From NCBI GenBank assembly GCA_964408955.1, contig CAYPBK010000004.1, forward strand, positions 1 through 64,000: a stretch of 64,000 bases of DNA, given 5' to 3'. The translations under genes were made by a program, and so were the position numbers. Numbering within the stretch: position 1 is the first letter of the stretch; each line of letters starts with the position of its first letter. The notes below the pieces were generated by a model. The model made no database searches. It was given only the letters and a program-made list of their open reading frames with translations, and was not told the DNA's origin. Positions 35,061 through 43,858 of this stretch are shown here, one piece after another. This DNA is from JAAYKT01 sp964408955. Its GTDB lineage: Bacteria; Bacillota; Clostridia; Lutisporales; Lutisporaceae.

Positions 35061-36455
35061 ATGATTAAGACTCGGAAACATTCTATTATTGCTATTACCT
35101 TATTCTCTTTTTATCTATTATCTTTCCTTTTTCAGGGACAAGTTTTACATACTATAATCGATAAGTTTGATATAAGCTTGCAAAGCATTTTTTTTTACGC
35201 AATAATTTCTAACTTTCTCGGCTTGTTTACATGTGGATTTTTAATAAAAAAATATGGCTTCCCAAAAAGAATTATGGTTATATCAACAATTGTTTGCATA
35301 GTGTTTATACTGCCTTTCTTTTTTCCACCTTCCTTGTTGTGGCATATCTCTTTGATTGTTAGTTCTTTTATGGCTGGCCTATATGTTGCGGCATGGGGAT
35401 TTTATTTTAAAAATTATACATCGCCTAAGGAAAGAATTAAAACCGCAGCAGATGTGTTAATATTTTCAAATGTTTTAATGATTATGATAAATACTTTGGC
35501 AGCTTATATTTCTCCGTTTATAGCGCTTGGCTGCTCTATAATGATTTTATTTATATCATTATATTTTCAGATGCAATTGCCTGAAATCCAAATAATTGAT
35601 AAAAGCAGCGGAATCATGGATAATAATGAAATAACAAATCAAAGAAATTTTATGAATGCTTTTATTATATTATGTATTTTTATTGGGGTAATTACTATTA
35701 ATTCCGGGCTAATGTATCAAGTGATTAATCCTGCATTTGAGCACTTAAGATGGCTTGTTAGCTGGTATTGGGCTATTCCTTATATTGCTGCAATATATAT
35801 TATGAAAAACTTGCCGGAAAAAATTAATCATAATTATATGTTATATGTTGCTATTGCTATGATGGGATTTTCATTTTTAGCGTTTATGACATTAGGTAGA
35901 TCTGCCGGCAGTTATTTAGTGATCAATACTCTTATGCTGGGTGCCTGTGGAGTTTATGACTTATTCTGGTGGAGTATATTAGGAGAAATGTTGGATTATC
36001 ATGATAACCCATCGCGGGTTTTTGGGGTGGGACTTTCCGCTAATGTTCTAGGTATTTTGGCAGGCAGCTTCATAGTGAATATATATGATGAAAAAAACAT
36101 AAGGAATACCACAACGATAATTGCGTTTGTTGTTATTTTTATTACTTTGATGATATTGCCAATTCTTCACAAATACTTACTAAACTTATTGAGGAATCAT
36201 GCGTTTCTAACTACCTTTTATGAAATGGAAGAGGTTAAGCAGAATAAAAACATTTCCTTTCTAATTGAAATGGGTAAGCTAACCCAAAGGGAAAGCCAGA
36301 TTGCCGAATTGCTTTTAAAAGGGAGAACATATAAAATGATAGCAAATGAGTTCTGTTTAAGTGAGAATACAGTGAAAACACATGTGAAAAATATATATTC
36401 AAAGTTAGAAGTAAAAAGTAAAGTCGAGCTCATGGATTTAATAATAGGGAAATAG
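35061..36455 (+). CDS. membrane-bound LuxR-type regulator with MFS-like 12-span domain
   Basis: A 464-residue protein. Residues about 1-385 hold roughly 12 hydrophobic spans resembling a major-facilitator-type transporter, and the last 65 residues are a GerE/LuxR-type helix-turn-helix (LTQRESQIAELLLKGRTYKM, then SENTVKTHVKNIYSKLEVKS). A DNA-binding domain tethered to a transporter-like sensor would allow signal-dependent regulation from the membrane. Similar fusions occur in other Gram-positive anaerobes. ATG at 35061 has AAGAGG eight bases upstream; the GTG at 35052 overlaps it. The target genes are not known; the two surface proteins downstream are candidates by position only. Confidence 0.85.
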   Translation: MIKTRKHSIIAITLFSFYLLSFLFQGQVLHTIIDKFDISLQSIFFYAIISNFLGLFTCGFLIKKYGFPKRIMVISTIVCIVFILPFFFPPSLLWHISLIVSSFMAGLYVAAWGFYFKNYTSPKERIKTAADVLIFSNVLMIMINTLAAYISPFIALGCSIMILFISLYFQMQLPEIQIIDKSSGIMDNNEITNQRNFMNAFIILCIFIGVITINSGLMYQVINPAFEHLRWLVSWYWAIPYIAAIYIMKNLPEKINHNYMLYVAIAMMGFSFLAFMTLGRSAGSYLVINTLMLGACGVYDLFWWSILGEMLDYHDNPSRVFGVGLSANVLGILAGSFIVNIYDEKNIRNTTTIIAFVVIFITLMILPILHKYLLNLLRNHAFLTTFYEMEEVKQNKNISFLIEMGKLTQRESQIAELLLKGRTYKMIANEFCLSENTVKTHVKNIYSKLEVKSKVELMDLIIGK

Positions 36456-36469
36456 CTAATAGACTAGCT

Positions 36470-36497
36470 CCTCACCCATTACGGGTGAGGTTTTTTT
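36470..36497 (+). terminator. intrinsic terminator of the LuxR-type gene
   Basis: CCTCACCC (36470-36477), loop ATTAC, GGGTGAGG (36483-36490), then seven T. A strong rho-independent terminator directly after the gene. Confidence 0.92.
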
Positions 36498-36673
36498 ATT
36501 TATATATATAAAATCACCCTCTTTGGGTGTCGGCTATTTAATAAAAATAAACTATGATGTATTAAATATTATTTAAAATTATTTTAATTTAATTTAAAAC
36601 TTTTTGATAAGGGGGATAGCATTAATTCTTTAACAAAAGAGTAAATCAAAAATAAAAATAGAGGAGAGAAAAA

Positions 36674-38125
36674 ATGAAGAAACAATTATCGTTATTTATC
36701 GCATTAACAATCGTTTTTAGTTTAGTAAGCGGACTTTCTATAGTAGTTTCCGCCGATGGGAATCATCAATGGGTTTTAGTTGAGACACACTATTTTCCCA
36801 TACCTCCCGAAAACAACGAAGAAAGCAGCGGTTTGTGGAATTGTAAAAGCAGTATGGGGAATAACACAGTGGAATTAGAATCAATTATAAATGATCCTTA
36901 TGACAAAACAAATTATAGTAATCTTCATGCCATATATAGATGGAGCGATTTACCTCAAGTCATACAGCCAAACGGAAGGTTAGTTGTAAAGGTAGAACAG
37001 GAAGCAATAAAGAGAGTATTTGGTAATAGGACTGATTCTCTTTACCCTTACATGAAAATGGATGCACCTGATCTTGAGCTTGGTTATGGAACAGCAAGCA
37101 GTGAAGAAGCAAAGATTATTCTTCCTAACGGGACGGAGGAAAGGTATGCCAAATTTGGTTATGGCGGACATGAGCTGCTGCAAAGAAATGGCACATTTGA
37201 TATGGTAATTGAGGATTTTGGAAAAGGCTATACGGAGAATCAAAGAAAAGGTGTTTATGTTGGCTTCTGGGGTGTGAAAAAATTAATGGGAGTTAGGTAT
37301 GTTTACGAATGGCAGGAAATGAGTAGTACAGTAGGCACTTTCCCTACAGAAACCACTATAACCATTATTTCAACACAGACAACGCAGCCCCCGGCTGAAT
37401 CGACTGTACCATCCGCACCGACATCGTCAGATAAAGGAGCCGAAGCTTTTGAATCAGGAGCAAGAATAATGTGGCCAGAAGTTGCAAATATACTTGGATA
37501 TAGATTATATAGGTCTAAAAATCAAGGACAATTGGGAATATCAGTAACGGATTTCTATATCACCAGCACATCCTATGCTGATGTAAACGTTGAGCCTAAT
37601 ACGACTTATTACTATTCTGTAAAACCTGTATTGGCTGAAGCAAACCCCTATCAAGGAATAGAGGAAAAACTGGGAGATGTAATAGCTACTTTTGTAGTGA
37701 CGACGGGAGGGCAAATCTATAAACCGGGACATTTCAAGCATTTTATCATGCTGAAATTGGATAGTCCTTATATGAGCAAAGACGGAGTAGAAGAAGAAGT
37801 GGATCCGGGGCGAGGAACTTCACCTATAGTATTGGCAGGAAGAACAATGGTTCCAATAAGAGCAGTTGTTGAGGCTATGGGCGGAACCGTAGGCTGGGAC
37901 GGGGGAACAAGTCTAATAACACTAAATGCAAGAGGGAATAAAGTTGAAATGTGGCTGGGCAAAACAGATATAAAAGTAAACGGAGCAGCAAAAGAAATGG
38001 ATATAGCTCCGGTGGCAAAAGACGGCAGAACCTATGTACCTGTTAGATTCGCAGCAGAAAATCTAAACTGCAAAGTAGATTGGATAAACAGTACTAAAGA
38101 AGCGGTTATTGTTTACGAAGAATAA
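36674..38125 (+). CDS. secreted protein with FN3-like and copper-amine-oxidase-N domains, copy A
   Basis: A 483-residue exported protein. The signal peptide ends near VSA-D (residue 27). The N-terminal unique region (about 30-225) has no recognised domain. A Pro/Thr/Ser linker follows, then an FN3-like beta domain (GARIMWPEVANILGYRLYRS) and a C-terminal copper-amine-oxidase N-terminal-like domain (MVPIRAVVEAMGGTVGWD, RTYVPVRFAAENLNCKVDW), a common cell-wall-associated module in clostridia. From the linker to the end it is almost identical to the paralogue at 38882-40054. ATG follows GAGGAGAG. Confidence 0.83.
   Translation: MKKQLSLFIALTIVFSLVSGLSIVVSADGNHQWVLVETHYFPIPPENNEESSGLWNCKSSMGNNTVELESIINDPYDKTNYSNLHAIYRWSDLPQVIQPNGRLVVKVEQEAIKRVFGNRTDSLYPYMKMDAPDLELGYGTASSEEAKIILPNGTEERYAKFGYGGHELLQRNGTFDMVIEDFGKGYTENQRKGVYVGFWGVKKLMGVRYVYEWQEMSSTVGTFPTETTITIISTQTTQPPAESTVPSAPTSSDKGAEAFESGARIMWPEVANILGYRLYRSKNQGQLGISVTDFYITSTSYADVNVEPNTTYYYSVKPVLAEANPYQGIEEKLGDVIATFVVTTGGQIYKPGHFKHFIMLKLDSPYMSKDGVEEEVDPGRGTSPIVLAGRTMVPIRAVVEAMGGTVGWDGGTSLITLNARGNKVEMWLGKTDIKVNGAAKEMDIAPVAKDGRTYVPVRFAAENLNCKVDWINSTKEAVIVYEE
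37430..38125 (+). repeat. duplicated C-terminal cassette, copy A
   Basis: This 696-base segment matches 39359-40054. The encoded residues are the same except Ala versus Val near the start. Within it, 37712-38037 (326 bases) is identical base for base to 39641-39966, while synonymous differences occur on both sides. This points to recent duplication with gene conversion. Confidence 0.9.
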
Positions 38126-38143
38126 ATTCGTGGGATTTTGCGA

Positions 38144-38175
38144 CTCATGGGGGCTCTTGGATAGAGCCCCGTGAG
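38144..38175 (+). terminator. hairpin downstream of copy A
   Basis: CTCATGGGGGCTCT pairs with AGAGCCCC..GTGAG around a short loop. It has a strong stem but no T tract, so it may be a weak terminator or a stability element. The next gene's ribosome site follows at once. Confidence 0.5.
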
Positions 38176-38194
38176 CCTAAAGGAGAAATGTATT

Positions 38195-38701
38195 GTGGAA
38201 GGAATAAAGCAAAGACTAAGCTTTTATTTTATTTTACTGGTTACATCATTCGTATTTTTAATAACATTTTATGCAAGAATGATTGAACACAGTAAAATTA
38301 GCATTGTCATTGTCTTTGCTATATTTCTTCTTGTATTTTTAATAGTATTTACTTTATTTTTATCTGAGTATAGAAACTATAGATATGCTTTATTAATTGT
38401 CGAAAACAAGATATTCGATATTCAAGCAGCAGTGGATGATTGTTTTTCAAATAATAGTATTGAATTTATAATATCTTGTTTTGGTATATTGGTGGGAACA
38501 AAGATTATAAGGTTTAATGTGGAAGGAATACAACTAAAGGAAGTGGTTATCTCAAACAAAGTTATAAGTATAACCTATGAAAAGGATAACAAAAGAAGAA
38601 ATATTAAATTGCTGCACGGAATAGCAGAAAAGGCCAAGGTAAAAGAAATATCTGAAAAATTCCAATTTGAAACCGGGATTAACCCTTTTATTCTAGATTA
38701 A
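38195..38701 (+). CDS. uncharacterised membrane protein
   Basis: A 168-residue protein with two hydrophobic helices near its N-terminus (about residues 9-27 and 36-58), followed by a soluble beta-rich domain containing ISNKVISITYEKDNKRRNIK. No known domain was recognised. It lies between the two secreted paralogues. The start GTG at 38195 has AAGGAG nine bases upstream; the more distant GTG at 38171 lies inside the hairpin. It may assist their export or anchoring, but that is only a guess from position. Confidence 0.65.
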   Translation: MEGIKQRLSFYFILLVTSFVFLITFYARMIEHSKISIVIVFAIFLLVFLIVFTLFLSEYRNYRYALLIVENKIFDIQAAVDDCFSNNSIEFIISCFGILVGTKIIRFNVEGIQLKEVVISNKVISITYEKDNKRRNIKLLHGIAEKAKVKEISEKFQFETGINPFILD

Positions 38702-38881
38702 TATCACTTAGTTTTTAAGCGTCACGTTAAAATCTAAAATTATATCGAAAGAGGAATAATTATGGGATAGGGAAAACATTCATCTTTTAAAAAAATGCAT
38801 TCTTGAATGGTTATATCCTTCTAGCGGCAATAGGATATGGGCAGAAATTTTAGTAAAAATAAAAATAGAGGAGAGAAAAAA

Positions 38882-40054
38882 ATGAAGAAAAATTTATCGT
38901 TGTTTATCGCATTAACTATCGTTTTTAGTTTGTTAAGCGGACTATCTATTATAGTTTCTGCACAGCCTACAGCTACATCATCAAATGAAAGCATAGATTT
39001 TGGCAAGTACTCTTGGACCGGAGAATGGGATACTAATTGGGGAAAGATGGTTCTGACACAAAACAGTTCTGTTGTAACCGGGGACTATACCCATGACAAA
39101 GGAAAAATATCAGGCACTATTAATGGTAATAAACTAATAGGAACATGGGCTGAATCCCCAAAATATGCACCTCCAAATGATGCAGGGGACATTGAATTTA
39201 CAATGTCTGATGATGGAAAGAGTTTTTCCGGTAAATGGCGTTATGGTTCTTCGGGCTCCTGGGGTAATTGGGAAGGCGGAAAAAGAATTACTGAAGTATT
39301 GCCGGCACCATCAACACCGACGCAACCTGCTACACCTCCATCCACACCGGCATCGACAGACAAAGGAGCCGAAGTTTTTGAATCAGGAGCAAGAATAATG
39401 TGGCCAGAAGTTGCAAATATACTTGGATACAGATTATATAGGTCTAAAAATCAAGGACAATTAGGAATATCAGTAACGGATTTCTATATCACCAGCACAT
39501 CCTATGCTGATGTAAATGTCGAGCCTAATACGACTTATTATTATTCTGTAAAACCTGTATTGGCTGAAGCAAATCCTTATCAAGGAATAGAGGAAAAACT
39601 GGGAGATGTAATAGCTACTTTTGTAGTGACTACGGGAGGTCAAATCTATAAACCGGGACATTTCAAGCATTTTATCATGCTGAAATTGGATAGTCCTTAT
39701 ATGAGCAAAGACGGAGTAGAAGAAGAAGTGGATCCGGGGCGAGGAACTTCACCTATAGTATTGGCAGGAAGAACAATGGTTCCAATAAGAGCAGTTGTTG
39801 AGGCTATGGGCGGAACCGTAGGCTGGGACGGGGGAACAAGTCTAATAACACTAAATGCAAGAGGGAATAAAGTTGAAATGTGGCTGGGCAAAACAGATAT
39901 AAAAGTAAACGGAGCAGCAAAAGAAATGGATATAGCTCCGGTGGCAAAAGACGGCAGAACCTATGTGCCTGTTAGATTCGCAGCAGAAAATTTAAACTGC
40001 AAAGTAGATTGGATAAACAGTACTAAAGAAGCAGTTATTGTTTACGAAGAATAA
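38882..40054 (+). CDS. secreted protein with FN3-like and copper-amine-oxidase-N domains, copy B
   Basis: A 390-residue exported protein, paralogue of the 36674 gene. The signal peptide (MKKNLSLFIALTIVFSLLSG...VSA) is nearly the same. The N-terminal domain differs: it is a beta-rich domain with GTWAESPKY, SFSGKWRYG and GNWEGG, resembling small lipocalin-like domains that bear GxWxG motifs. After a Pro/Thr linker the FN3-like and copper-amine-oxidase-N domains are the same as in copy A. ATG at 38882 follows AGAGGAGAG; the ATG at 38837 has no site. It is probably cell-wall associated. The N-terminal swap suggests a modular design. Confidence 0.83.
   Translation: MKKNLSLFIALTIVFSLLSGLSIIVSAQPTATSSNESIDFGKYSWTGEWDTNWGKMVLTQNSSVVTGDYTHDKGKISGTINGNKLIGTWAESPKYAPPNDAGDIEFTMSDDGKSFSGKWRYGSSGSWGNWEGGKRITEVLPAPSTPTQPATPPSTPASTDKGAEVFESGARIMWPEVANILGYRLYRSKNQGQLGISVTDFYITSTSYADVNVEPNTTYYYSVKPVLAEANPYQGIEEKLGDVIATFVVTTGGQIYKPGHFKHFIMLKLDSPYMSKDGVEEEVDPGRGTSPIVLAGRTMVPIRAVVEAMGGTVGWDGGTSLITLNARGNKVEMWLGKTDIKVNGAAKEMDIAPVAKDGRTYVPVRFAAENLNCKVDWINSTKEAVIVYEE
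39359..40054 (+). repeat. duplicated C-terminal cassette, copy B
   Basis: Partner of the cassette at 37430-38125; 39641-39966 is the invariant tract. The signal-peptide coding region and ribosome site are also similar between the two genes, but the domain between them is not. Confidence 0.9.
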
Positions 40055-40083
40055 ATACGAAAGATCATATAAGACTACAAAAT

Positions 40084-40250
40084 GACTCGCGGTGACTGAC
40101 TGAGACCACTGAAAAAGTTACTTTATTGTCATTCTGAGCGTTAGCAAGGAATCTTAATGTGTTGGTAAAACATGATTCCTCACTTCGTTCAGAGTGACTT
40201 TTTTTGGGAAACATGTATTTGTCAGTGATTTTGGAATGGCACCGTGAGTC
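40084..40250. repeat. MITE-like inverted-repeat element, copy 2
   Basis: GACTCGCGGTG (40084-40094) and CACCGTGAGTC (40240-40250) are inverted with one mismatch. Inside them GACCACTGAAAAA and GTCAGTGATTTT form a second inverted pair. The interior shares its CTGAGCG core with copy 1 at 5821-5964. It is non-coding and sits between the surface-protein gene and the addB promoter. Confidence 0.6.
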
Positions 40251-40271
40251 TTTTATTATGTAGCAAAATTG

Positions 40272-40280
40272 TGCTATAAT
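40272..40280 (+). promoter_or_regulatory. extended -10 promoter of addBA
   Basis: TGCTATAAT (TG at 40272, TATAAT at 40275-40280) is an extended -10 element about 45 bases before addB. The -35 region is weak. Confidence 0.5.
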
Positions 40281-40324
40281 AGTTGGAAACGAGTGGATAA
40301 TTCAATTTATTTGGCGGTGATAAA

Positions 40325-43300
40325 ATGAGCTTGCGCATTATTTATGGCAAAGCAGGAAGCGGCAAAAGCAAAGCATGTATTGATGAAATAAAAAACAGAT
40401 GGGAAGAGGGCGCGATAGGACCTTTAATTTTGATAGTGCCGGAGCAGTTTTCTTTCCAAGGTGAAAGAAGAATGGCACAAGCCTTAGGTGGCCTGGGTAT
40501 GGGAAAACCGGAGGTTTTAAGCTTTAAAAGACTGGCACGAAAGATAATGGATGAGGTAGGAGGTTCTGCGAAGCAACATGTGAATAATGCGGGTAAAGCT
40601 ATGATAATACATAGTGTATTGAGTAAGCACAGAGATAGCTTTAAAGCCTTTGGAAGATCCGCCGGTCAAAAAGGTTTTGTAAATAAGCTATCCGGTATGC
40701 TCTCAGAATTCAAAAGATATAATGTTAACCCTGAAATATTGGAGGAGACTACGGATAAAATAGAGGACAGATTCTTAAAGGATAAGCTGGAAGACTTGAC
40801 TTTAATTTATTCAAGGTATGAGGAAATACTGCATCAAAGGTATATAGATACTGATGATGATTTAACTTTGCTAAAAAACTGTATCAGTAAAAGCAAATAT
40901 TTAAAGGATTCGGAGATTTGGATTGATGAATTTTCCGGCTTTACTCCACAGGAATATGAAATAATCGCTGAATTATTACAAACAACAAAGGGGATAAATA
41001 TTAGCCTTTGCACTGATTGTCTTATAGATTGTGAACAGATACAGGATGTTGATGTTTTTTCCTCCATAAAGTATACGGCATATAGGCTTAATAAAACTGC
41101 GCAGGATTTGAATATTAAAGTGGAAAAGCCTGTTGGGTTAAACCAAAGCATTCCTCAAAGATACAAAGATAGCAAAGCATTGCAGCATATGGAGGAATTT
41201 TTATTCAAATACCCCTATAAAGTTTTTAAAGAGGAAACCGATAATATTAAAGTTTATTCCGCCGCTAACCCATACAATGAGGTGGAAAACACTGCTATTG
41301 CCATCGTTAACTATTGCAGGGAGAAGAATATCAGATATAAAGATATGGCAGTTATAATGAGAAATCTGGATGATTATGAGAAGCTCATAAGGATAATATT
41401 CCCTCAATACAATATACCTTTTTTTATAGATAAAAAGCGCGCCGTAACGGAGCATCCCCTTACTCTTCTGGTCTTATCTATTTTACAAATTCTGATTAAA
41501 AATTTCAGCTACGAGTCTATATTCAGATATTTAAAAACAGGTCTTATATCAAAAACCCAGAGCATTACACCGGATAGTCCCGAGTATAATAGCGAGGTAG
41601 GCGAGGATTCTGAAGCTCCTTCCGACTATGCTAATAGACTAAGTTCAGAGGATATAGATGTATTAGAAAACTATGTTTTGGCTAACGGAATAAGAGGCAG
41701 TAAATGGTACCAAAGTGAGCCCTGGGATTATAGAATAGAATATACTATTGATGGAAAAGAACCGGAAAAAGAAGAATTGGAATTGATAAAGAGAATAAAT
41801 GATATTCGATTGTCAGTAGTTAAGCCTATTATTACTTTTAAAGAGAAAGCCAAGTCATCAAAAAAGGTTGAGGATCTTTGCCGGTATTTATATGAATTTC
41901 TATTGGATATAGGAATATCAGAGAAAATAGAGGAGCTGGAGAATAGATACAAAGAAGAGGGAGAATTGGAACTGGCCGACGGGTATAGACAGATTTGGGA
42001 TATGATTGTAGATATTCTCGATCAGATTGTAGAGGTTAAAGGTGGCGAAACGCTAAAACTGGAAGAGTTTTATGATACTCTGGATTTAGGCTTTGCAGAA
42101 TACAGCATGGGCCTCATACCTCATGCGGTGGATGAGGTACTTGTTGGCAGCATAGACCGATGGAGAAGCCACGAGATAAAGGTTCTCTTCATCTTAGGAG
42201 CCAATGACGGGATAATACCTGCTGTGACAAAGGATGAAGGAATGCTATCCGATAAAGAACGAGGCATTTTAAAAACTCTTGGGGTTGAATTAGCACCGGA
42301 TACGGGGGCTCAAGCCTTTGATGAACAATTTTTATTATACAGCTCTTTAACTAAAACAGGGGAGTATTTAATCATCAGTTATCCTATCGGTGACTCCGAA
42401 GGTAAAGGGCTGAGACCCTCCACCGTAGTCAACAAGCTAAAAAGAATTTTTCCCAATATGGAGAGGATTAGTACGGCTAGGGAAGAAAAGAAAGCCATAG
42501 AAAATATAACTGCAATTCTACCCACCTTTAATATGCTGATATCTGCTTTAAGAAGCCTGGCAGAAGGTAAAAATGTTGAAAATGAGTTATGGAAGGATGT
42601 TTATTCATGGTTTTTAAAAAAATCGGAGTGGAAGGATAAACTGGAGCTCATAACCCGAGGTTTAGTCTATAGTAATGAAGAAATACCTTTAAAGGATAAC
42701 TTAGCGGGGGATAGCGATAAGCTGTATACATCAGTTTCAAGATTGGAGAAATATAATTCCTGTCCTTTTTCCTACTATGTTCAATATGGCTTAAAAGCAA
42801 AGGAAAGAAGAATGATGAAGCTGGAAGCCCCTGATATAGGCAGCTTTTTACACCTTGTTATAAGCCGCTTTTCCGAGGATTTGATAAAGGATAATTTAAA
42901 ATGGGCAGATGTAAAGGAAGAATGGAGCAACAAAAAAATTGATTATCTCGTTGAGGACATAGTAGAAAACGCATCGGGATTGCCTTTAAAAAGAACTAAA
43001 CGATATGAATATTTAAAGGAAAGGTTAAAAGGTATAGTTAAAAGGTCTGTGTGGCTTATAGTGGAGCATGCCAAGGAAAGTGGCTTTGAGCCTATAATGT
43101 ATGAAGCGGCTTTTGGTGAAGGAGACTTGCCTGCCATTACCCTTAATTTGCCTGAGGGCGGAGAGGTTGTAATTACAGGACGAATAGACAGAATAGATTT
43201 ATTAGAAAAAGAAGATAAAAGCTATGTTCGGATAGTCGATTATAAATCAGGAAGCAAGAGCTTTAGGCTATCTGATGTATACCATGGATTGCAGCTTCAG

Positions 43301-43858
43301 TTAATTCTTTACCTAAGCGCTATTTGGGAAAAAGGAATCAAAGGTTATGGGGATAAACTACTGCCAGCCGGGATGCTCTATTTTAAGCTGGATGAGCCAT
43401 TAATAAAGGTTGATAGGAAAGAAACGGATGAGAATATAGAAAAAGAAATAAAGAAAAATATGAAAATGCGGGGGCTCATTTTAGCAGATACAGCTATCGT
43501 AAAGGAAATGGATAGGAGTATAGCCGGCACGTCTATGATAATACCGGCACGGCTTAATAATGACGGCACCTTGGGCAAAAACTCCTCAATAGCCACTATT
43601 GAGCAATTTGAAGTGCTCAAATCCTATGCAATGGACTCCTTGATAAGTATTTCAAGAGAAATTAATAAAGGGAATATATCAATATCACCCTATAAGAAAA
43701 ATAAATTTACTTCATGTACCTACTGCCCTTATTCTCCAATATGCCGGTTTGAGTCAAATGTTGGAGGGAATAAGTATAGAGTTTTAAAAGACTATAAAAA
43801 TGATAAGGCTTGGGAGCTGATGGTCAATAGTTGCAAAGGTGGTGAGGCAATTGACTAA
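40325..43858 (+). CDS. addB: helicase-exonuclease AddAB, subunit AddB
   Basis: The AddB subunit of the Gram-positive double-strand break repair nuclease. At 1177 residues the length is normal. The P-loop GKAGSGKS is at residues 8-15. The C-terminal nuclease domain has IVDYKSGS, and the [4Fe-4S] cluster ligands are Cys813 and Cys1131/Cys1134/Cys1140 (CTYCPYSPIC). It works with AddA to process DNA ends for recombination. addA starts eight bases before its stop, so translation is coupled. Confidence 0.95.
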   Translation: MSLRIIYGKAGSGKSKACIDEIKNRWEEGAIGPLILIVPEQFSFQGERRMAQALGGLGMGKPEVLSFKRLARKIMDEVGGSAKQHVNNAGKAMIIHSVLSKHRDSFKAFGRSAGQKGFVNKLSGMLSEFKRYNVNPEILEETTDKIEDRFLKDKLEDLTLIYSRYEEILHQRYIDTDDDLTLLKNCISKSKYLKDSEIWIDEFSGFTPQEYEIIAELLQTTKGINISLCTDCLIDCEQIQDVDVFSSIKYTAYRLNKTAQDLNIKVEKPVGLNQSIPQRYKDSKALQHMEEFLFKYPYKVFKEETDNIKVYSAANPYNEVENTAIAIVNYCREKNIRYKDMAVIMRNLDDYEKLIRIIFPQYNIPFFIDKKRAVTEHPLTLLVLSILQILIKNFSYESIFRYLKTGLISKTQSITPDSPEYNSEVGEDSEAPSDYANRLSSEDIDVLENYVLANGIRGSKWYQSEPWDYRIEYTIDGKEPEKEELELIKRINDIRLSVVKPIITFKEKAKSSKKVEDLCRYLYEFLLDIGISEKIEELENRYKEEGELELADGYRQIWDMIVDILDQIVEVKGGETLKLEEFYDTLDLGFAEYSMGLIPHAVDEVLVGSIDRWRSHEIKVLFILGANDGIIPAVTKDEGMLSDKERGILKTLGVELAPDTGAQAFDEQFLLYSSLTKTGEYLIISYPIGDSEGKGLRPSTVVNKLKRIFPNMERISTAREEKKAIENITAILPTFNMLISALRSLAEGKNVENELWKDVYSWFLKKSEWKDKLELITRGLVYSNEEIPLKDNLAGDSDKLYTSVSRLEKYNSCPFSYYVQYGLKAKERRMMKLEAPDIGSFLHLVISRFSEDLIKDNLKWADVKEEWSNKKIDYLVEDIVENASGLPLKRTKRYEYLKERLKGIVKRSVWLIVEHAKESGFEPIMYEAAFGEGDLPAITLNLPEGGEVVITGRIDRIDLLEKEDKSYVRIVDYKSGSKSFRLSDVYHGLQLQLILYLSAIWEKGIKGYGDKLLPAGMLYFKLDEPLIKVDRKETDENIEKEIKKNMKMRGLILADTAIVKEMDRSIAGTSMIIPARLNNDGTLGKNSSIATIEQFEVLKSYAMDSLISISREINKGNISISPYKKNKFTSCTYCPYSPICRFESNVGGNKYRVLKDYKNDKAWELMVNSCKGGEAID

